From: Photorhabdus luminescens subsp. luminescens
GTDB lineage: Bacteria > Pseudomonadota > Gammaproteobacteria > Enterobacterales > Enterobacteriaceae
Reading direction: 5' to 3'
DNA length: 64,000 nt
NCBI RefSeq assembly: GCF_001083805.1
Contig: NZ_JXSK01000004.1
Span: 466,956-530,955 of the forward strand
The notes beneath the pieces are model-generated. The model was not told the origin of the DNA. It saw only the letters and a list, made by a program, of their open reading frames with translations, and made no database searches. Below, in pieces: positions 60,901 to 64,000 of the stretch; position 1 is the first letter of the stretch; each line of letters starts with the position of its first letter. The translations under genes were made by a program, and so were the position numbers.

Positions 60901-61303
60901 GGGGCAAGTCTGGCCTGAGTCTGGGGAAGAAAAACCCGCATCAGCCCGGACAGCACAAGAGTCAGCGGGGGCACAAGTCCGGGCAGATGAAAACGCTATT
61001 ATTAAGGAAAATAATCACAGAGACGCATTGCCCGTGCCCGACAGGGATAAAACATCGGAAGCCATCCCGACAGGTCATGAGAGCAAGTCTGACTTAAATG
61101 AACGCAAGTCTGCCTCAAGTCTGGGTCAAGTTAGGGTCAAGTCTGGGGTGAAAAAATCCCCATCAGGGCAGACAGAACAAGGGTTCAGCGTGCCACAAGT
61201 CGGGGTAACGGAAGACACAGTGATAAAAGGAAAAAAGAAAACGCGCCCCTTGTCTGCGCCCGCCACTCAATCTCAACCGGAGGTCAATCATGGCAAACCG
61301 TAA
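57989..61303 (+). CDS. Primase-helicase with CHC2 zinc finger, Toprim and P-loop domains
   Basis: The 1104-residue protein has a DnaG-like zinc finger (Cys40, His43, Cys61, Cys64 in CPFHNEKTP...YHCFGCG), a Toprim domain (Glu in ILCEALIDAM, DRDEAGDRGAA) and a P-loop ATPase (QSSSAAGKSSLMD, about 600-612) followed by a Walker B-like LAIAEEEG and LLNRCLVLTVNE. So primer synthesis and DNA unwinding are joined, as in phage and satellite replication proteins. The last 150 residues are low-complexity and carry a 74-residue duplication. ATG 57989 follows AAGGAAAG; an ATG at 57956 is weaker. Its 3' end overlaps the recombinase gene by 14 bases. High GC and codon use differ from the host genes. Confidence 0.85.
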   Translation: MTRTPDTDLARLKQSVSLLGLARKQGRPMKKRGEDYVLRCPFHNEKTPSMVISPAKNLYHCFGCGAAGSVLDWVIQTEGVTLKIAIRRLRELAGLPDMDNAVVAASSLAAQPESQAAPLPRPKLADLDDDGQALLRQVIDFYHQNLLASPEAKEWLERRGLNHPELVSHFKLGYAGHHGIGGSAGLLPSKSSQEGQQLRDKLSGLGVLRTTTRQDHFRGCVVVPVIGWAESASVASRGRVLQLYGRRTQPDYKVLKDSPKHLYLPSPLAGVWNEEAMKAASEIILCEALIDAMTFWCAGFRNVIAAYGVNGFNRDHLDALQYHGVKRVLIAFDRDEAGDRGAASVAADLLESGIEAWRVQFPPGMDVNDYAVKSGNAEHALGLALQQAVWLGQGTAPGAVFSHERPVSSDMTEKPHNADVAKPAALAAPPELTVAPVPCERTACGELLMKSGPRVWRIRGMKKSPVPDVMKVNVQVRDETSGLFHVDTLDMYHARHRQNYISTAAQELECELSVIKREAGRVLLMLEQQQDAQQQADAEASGTTAVTVSAEDEAAALALLTSPNLTEQIINDMAACGVVGESTNLLTGYLAAVSRKLDKPLAVLIQSSSAAGKSSLMDAVLNLMPEEERIQYSAMTGQSLYYLGETSLQHKILAIAEEEGVRQAAYALKLLQSDGELKIASTGKNEQSGELVTREYKVQGPVMLMLTTTAIDVDEELLNRCLVLTVNESREQTQAIHAMQRHRQTLAGLLADSEKGYLTQLHQNAQRLLRPLKVVNPYAHQLTFLSDKTRMRRDHMKYLTLIQAIALLRQYQREVKKTTHRGQVIEYIEITQDDITLANRLAHEVLGRTLDEMPPQTRKLLLLIQEMVNAQAQIQHCQPNEVRFTRRDIRAFTHWSDSQLKNHCQRLTEMEYLLLHGGSRGHLLHYELLWDGEDNGAAHLCGLLDVGEPDSETAGSERKSDPEGRKSSPSPGQVWPESGEEKPASARTAQESAGAQVRADENAIIKENNHRDALPVPDRDKTSEAIPTGHESKSDLNERKSASSLGQVRVKSGVKKSPSGQTEQGFSVPQVGVTEDTVIKGKKKTRPLSAPATQSQPEVNHGKP
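60862..61201 (+). repeat. Duplicated iteron array, 11-bp unit CAAGTCTGGGG
   Basis: CAAGTC occurs exactly at 60862, 60883, 60894, 60905, 60974, 61084, 61105, 61116, 61138 and 61196; near copies are at 60916 (TGAGTC) and 61127 (CAAGTT). Two runs of four have an 11-base step. Every member of the second set is 222 bases from its partner in the first. Each block is followed by an AT-rich stretch (about 60990 and 61212). An 11-base step is not a codon multiple, so protein-level repetition does not explain it. Confidence 0.8.
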
Positions 61304-62390
61304 ACCGCGCAAAGGAAGTCTCCTGACCGTCGATGACGTCTACCGTCAGCCGGTGGGTCCAGCGCATGACCCAAAAAGCCTGTATGCGCTGCTGCTGCGC
61401 TTTGTGGCGTGGCGGCAGGAGCGGAACTGGTCGGAGACGACATTGAAAGTGCAGACCCATCATACTTACCGCTTTATCCTGTGGGCCACCGAACGGGGCC
61501 TGTACTCTGCCGCTGATATCACGCGGCCAATACTGGAACGTTACCAGCGCTACCTGTACCAGTACCGCAAGACCAACGGGGAGCCGCTGAGTATCCGCAC
61601 CCAGCGCACGCAGTTGCAGCCGTTGCAGGTGTGGTTCAAATGGCTGACGAAACAGAACCTGATACTGGCGAACCCGGCAGCGGACATTGAATTGCCGCGG
61701 GAAGAAAAACGGCTGCCAAAATATATCCTGAGCATTGATGAAATCGAGCATATCCTGTCGCTGCCTGACCCGCATACGTTGCAGGGCGCACGCGACCGGG
61801 CATTGATGGAACTGCTCTGGTCAACGGGGATACGGCGCAGTGAAGCGGCCCGGCTCGATATCTACAGCATTGACGGGGCACGCAAAACGGTGACCATCCG
61901 GCAGGGCAAGGGCAATAAAGACCGGGTATTGCCCCTCGGCGAACGGGCCTTAAGCTGGCTCCAGTTCTATCAGCAACAGGTTCGCCCGCAACTGCTGGTC
62001 ACCCCGGACCTTCAATCGCTGTTCGTGGCGATGGACGGTCTGGACGGGTTGCAACCGAACGGTATCACCCATGCCGTGAGCGGCTATATCCGGGCCGCCG
62101 GCATTGAGAAAAAAGGCGCCTGCCACCTGTTCCGGCACGCGATGGCAACCCAGATGCTGGAGAACGGGGCGGACCTGCGCTGGATACAGGCGATGTTAGG
62201 CCATGCCAGCGTGGAATCCACCCAGGTGTATACGCAGGTCTCTATCCGGGCCTTGCAGGTGGTACATGCCAGCACCCACCCGGCGGAGCAAATGGCCGAC
62301 GAAAAAGTCAGCGACGCCGATGAGGTGGGTTTACTGGCCGACCTGTACGCCGAAGCTGACACGCCGCCAGACAGCCCGACGCCGACTTGA
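61290..62390 (+). CDS. Tyrosine recombinase (XerC/XerD-like integrase)
   Basis: The 366-residue protein has a SAM-like N-terminal DNA-binding domain (YALLLRFVAWRQERNWSETT) and a phage-integrase catalytic domain with Arg in STGIRRSEAARLD, HLFRHAMATQML (HxxR), His in MLGHASVESTQ and the nucleophile Tyr in TQVYTQVSI. The start lies inside the end of the primase-helicase gene (GGAGGTC just upstream), so the two are translationally coupled. The C-terminus extends beyond a typical Xer protein by some 50 acidic residues. It is likely to act on the dif-like sites at 62562-62666, an inference. Confidence 0.92.
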   Translation: MANRKPRKGSLLTVDDVYRQPVGPAHDPKSLYALLLRFVAWRQERNWSETTLKVQTHHTYRFILWATERGLYSAADITRPILERYQRYLYQYRKTNGEPLSIRTQRTQLQPLQVWFKWLTKQNLILANPAADIELPREEKRLPKYILSIDEIEHILSLPDPHTLQGARDRALMELLWSTGIRRSEAARLDIYSIDGARKTVTIRQGKGNKDRVLPLGERALSWLQFYQQQVRPQLLVTPDLQSLFVAMDGLDGLQPNGITHAVSGYIRAAGIEKKGACHLFRHAMATQMLENGADLRWIQAMLGHASVESTQVYTQVSIRALQVVHASTHPAEQMADEKVSDADEVGLLADLYAEADTPPDSPTPT

Positions 62391-62561
62391 CACCCCGATA
62401 TCCGCTGACTGTCCGCCCGCCCCGTTAAGCTGGGCGGGTTCGGTGTGGGGGCAGACCGTGGCCGGACTGCCCGTTGGCATCGGCGCACGCGGGGGTAAAT
62501 AGTCGTCAGGCGGCTTAACCTCTGGCGTCCCCGTAGAGCCGGTCCAGGCCGCCCAACGCCT

Positions 62562-62593
62562 ATTCAACATAATGCGAGGGAATTATACGCACT
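62562..62593 (-). promoter_or_regulatory. dif-like recombination site, inverted copy 1
   Basis: On the minus strand AGTGCGTATAA (62593-62583) and TTATGTTGAAT (62572-62562) each match the Xer arms of dif (GGTGCGYATAA, TTATGTTAAAT) at 10 of 11 bases. The centre is 10 bases, longer than the usual 6-8. Confidence 0.6.
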
Positions 62594-62638
62594 GCGCCGA
62601 TGAGCAAAGGTAACAACCTGAGCATCCATGAGCGGCTT

Positions 62639-62666
62639 AATGCGTATAATTGGCATTATGTCTGGC
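62639..62666 (+). promoter_or_regulatory. dif-like recombination site, inverted copy 2
   Basis: AATGCGTATAA (62639-62649), a 6-base centre TTGGCA, and TTATGTCTGGC (62656-62666). The left arm matches the XerC arm at 9 of 11 and the right arm matches TTATGT at its inner end. It is inverted relative to copy 1, 45 bases away. Confidence 0.55.
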
Positions 62667-62925
62667 GCCCCCGCGGGTTGGCATTGGCGGGTGTGGCGCA
62701 CAAGGCTGGCGCCTTCTGCTGTCAGCATCTGAGCCGGCCATCGGCAACTCAGCGTGCTTCTTTAGCTGCCGCGTTATCGTCCAGTCAACACCCCTGAAGG
62801 CAGGTCGGCCTGCGGCCTCCGCTAATTTACCGCCCCCCGCCCCAACCCTGCTTCACTGGCTGCGCGCGGCTCACACTGCGCTGCGCTCCGTTGCTCGTTC
62901 CCGTGCTCGCCATCGCCGCCCGTGC

Positions 62926-62941
62926 AGCCCCCCGGGGGGCT
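62926..62941. repeat. Perfect 16-bp GC palindrome
   Basis: AGCCCCCCGGGGGGCT reads the same on both strands. It lies in the non-coding GC-rich tract after the recombinase gene. Purpose unknown. Confidence 0.7.
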
Positions 62942-63263
62942 TCCCTGAACAAAACCGTGTGGTCATGCAAGGCTATGCGCAACCCGAAGCCACAGTGCCT
63001 CAGAGCGTCGCAGGGCGCCGCTTGCGGGCTCTATGCCGCCCGCGCCCGCAGAACGGTCACCCGCCGCCCAAGCAAGTTGGGCGACGTTCGCCCGTTGCCG
63101 AAAAAGGGACTCCCCTGACAAGGGCACGGCGGGAAAAACCGGCCTTCGGAGGCGAAAAGCGCGTCAGGGAGTTTTGGGTTCGGCGGTGAACGGACATGGG
63201 AAAAAACGGGTTGTAACTGACTGATGGCATTAGGAAAATCGCTGTTCGTCGGTGAGGTTCGCA

Positions 63264-64000
63264 ATGGAATGCGTTGTTGTGGAGAATAACTTTTTGAGCG
63301 CTGACCAAATCGATGATTTTGCGGCCAGAGCCAAAGGGTGCGAGGCGCGTGGCGACTGCAATCAGATCGTGAAAGAAATGGAAGATTTGAGTCTGACGCA
63401 ACGCAATGAGTTGATTGTGACCTGTGCTTCCGATCCTGCGGCTTGTAAAGAAAAATACGGTGAACTCCCCGCCAACAGTATGTTAGTACGTCAGGCGATT
63501 GATAAGGCACTGGGTGAAGATATTCCATGGAGCATGAAGAATGATCTGTCTGTTTTGCTGATGCAGCAAATGGATGAATCAGGGATTGTGACCAGTACGG
63601 AGTTTGCGCAGAAACTTGAGAAACAGTTCGGTCTGGATAAGCAGCGTGCGGAAATTTTGGCGGGTGCCGCATTAGGGGCTGTAACCGGTGGAATGAGCAA
63701 CAGAGGGGGTAAGCCTGGTGCCGTCACCGAAGGAAAGAATGTTGTTATCGTAGACTCAGGTAAGAAGAGGGCTTGGAATAAGACGCTGAATAAACCTGAG
63801 CCGAATACGGTCTATCATGTTGATGGAAATAAAACATTCCAGACCGATTCACTTGGTCGCACTAGCCTTGCTGAAGGATCTCTGTCTTTGTCCAAGAATG
63901 ATCGTAATACTTATCAACAGTGTAAAGCCGGTAAATGTGGTAATCCAGGAGATGAAGGTGGCCACTTAATCGCCAGTATATTTAATGGGCCTGGTGAAAA
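63264..64000 (+). CDS. Displaced CdiA C-terminal toxin tip: VENN motif plus DNA/RNA non-specific endonuclease (partial, runs off window)
   Basis: From ATG 63264 (GAGG six bases before) the frame stays open to the window end, 245 codons. It begins MECVVVENNFLSADQ, a VENN motif normally found inside a full CdiA just before the toxin, so this is an orphan cdiA-CT cassette. A helical entry region with several cysteines follows (CEARGDC, CASDPAAC). The end reads LSKNDRNTYQQCKAGKCGNP and DEGGHLIASIFNGPGE, the signature of the Endonuclease_NS_2 nuclease family. A TAG at 63231 closes the frame upstream, so no stalk is attached. The immunity gene is expected beyond the window. Confidence 0.85.
   Translation, partial: MECVVVENNFLSADQIDDFAARAKGCEARGDCNQIVKEMEDLSLTQRNELIVTCASDPAACKEKYGELPANSMLVRQAIDKALGEDIPWSMKNDLSVLLMQQMDESGIVTSTEFAQKLEKQFGLDKQRAEILAGAALGAVTGGMSNRGGKPGAVTEGKNVVIVDSGKKRAWNKTLNKPEPNTVYHVDGNKTFQTDSLGRTSLAEGSLSLSKNDRNTYQQCKAGKCGNPGDEGGHLIASIFNGPGE

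Larger units (their letters stand above)
57890..62670 (+). mobile_element. Candidate replication/recombination element (primase-helicase + tyrosine recombinase + Xer-like sites)
   Basis: This GC-rich stretch, clearly richer in G+C than the chromosome around it, combines an overlapping primase-helicase and tyrosine recombinase gene, a duplicated iteron array in the primase 3' end, and two inverted dif-like sites just beyond the recombinase. It interrupts the region between a complete cdiAI and a displaced cdiA toxin tip. No structural, conjugation or transposase genes are present. Element status and borders are inferred. Confidence 0.5.
62391..63263. other. GC-rich non-coding tract
   Basis: About 870 bases between the recombinase and the toxin fragment. 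The left part contains the two dif-like sites. The rest is strongly GC-rich and has a 16-base perfect palindrome at 62926-62941 and a hairpin near 63079-63093. A 179-codon frame (62650-63189) looks like chance coding in high-GC DNA. No gene is supported. Confidence 0.55.

Noticed and set aside
60862..61201. Iteron words as a by-product of a repeated protein motif
   Set aside because: The 11-base step is not a multiple of three and the encoded residues differ between adjacent units, so protein repetition does not explain it, although the 222-bp duplication itself is in frame.
62650..63189. 179-codon open frame in the GC-rich tract
   Set aside because: Pro/Arg/Ala-rich composition, no ribosome site, other frames are also open in the same DNA, and no recognisable domain; typical of chance frames in GC-rich non-coding sequence.

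Overview
The window looks like a chromosome segment of Photorhabdus or a close relative (Morganellaceae, Enterobacterales). The housekeeping genes follow the E. coli 0/100-minute region in content and nearly in order: rpsT, nhaR-nhaA, dnaJ-dnaK, satP, mog, talB, yaaA, thrCBA, arcA, creA, rob, gpmB, yjjX, trpR, slt, ettA, nadR-radA-serB and smp. The protein sequences are close to E. coli but clearly diverged, and the intergenic DNA is AT-rich. The assignment to genus is an inference from synteny and from the accessory content, not from a search.

Several accessory blocks interrupt this backbone. (1) At 3.4-4.8 kb a three-gene type VI secretion cargo set sits between nhaA and dnaJ: an orphan Hcp, a Tlde1-like L,D-transpeptidase effector and its periplasmic immunity protein. 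(2) At 9.2-13.5 kb are galT-galK, divergent from a sodium/galactose symporter that keeps the vSGLT sugar-site residues; CRP-like and GalR-like sites lie in front of the symporter. (3) At 15.4-19.7 kb, between talB and yaaA, is an AT-rich cassette on the minus strand: an MFS transporter, a 44-residue peptide gene, and an 835-residue ABC protein whose two nucleotide-binding regions are complementary halves. (4) At 34.5-35.3 kb is a lone ABC ATPase with degenerate signature and H-loop. (5) From 40.9 kb to the right edge is a contact-dependent inhibition (two-partner secretion) locus: cdiB, a 4707-residue cdiA, cdiI, then a SymE-like toxin gene, an XRE regulator, a GC-rich primase-helicase plus tyrosine recombinase module, and finally a displaced 'VENN' toxin tip that runs off the window.

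The genes work together in recognisable groups. nhaA-nhaR handle sodium/proton exchange and its regulation. dnaK-dnaJ form a chaperone operon with a good sigma-32 promoter. thrABC is preceded by a threonine/isoleucine-rich leader peptide and attenuator. serB-radA-nadR form a tight operon, and trpR has its own operator. cdiB would export CdiA, whose last ~130 residues look like a PD-(D/E)XK nuclease, with CdiI protecting the producer.

The most unusual signals are two. The first is the GC-rich module at 57.9-62.7 kb: the 3' end of the primase-helicase gene carries two copies of an 11-bp iteron array (consensus CAAGTCTGGGG) duplicated at exactly 222 bp, and just beyond the overlapping recombinase gene lie two inverted sites resembling the Xer target dif. 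This looks like a self-contained replication/recombination element. The second is the small peptide + split-NBD ABC + MFS cassette at 15.5-19.7 kb. No rRNA, tRNA or CRISPR array was seen.
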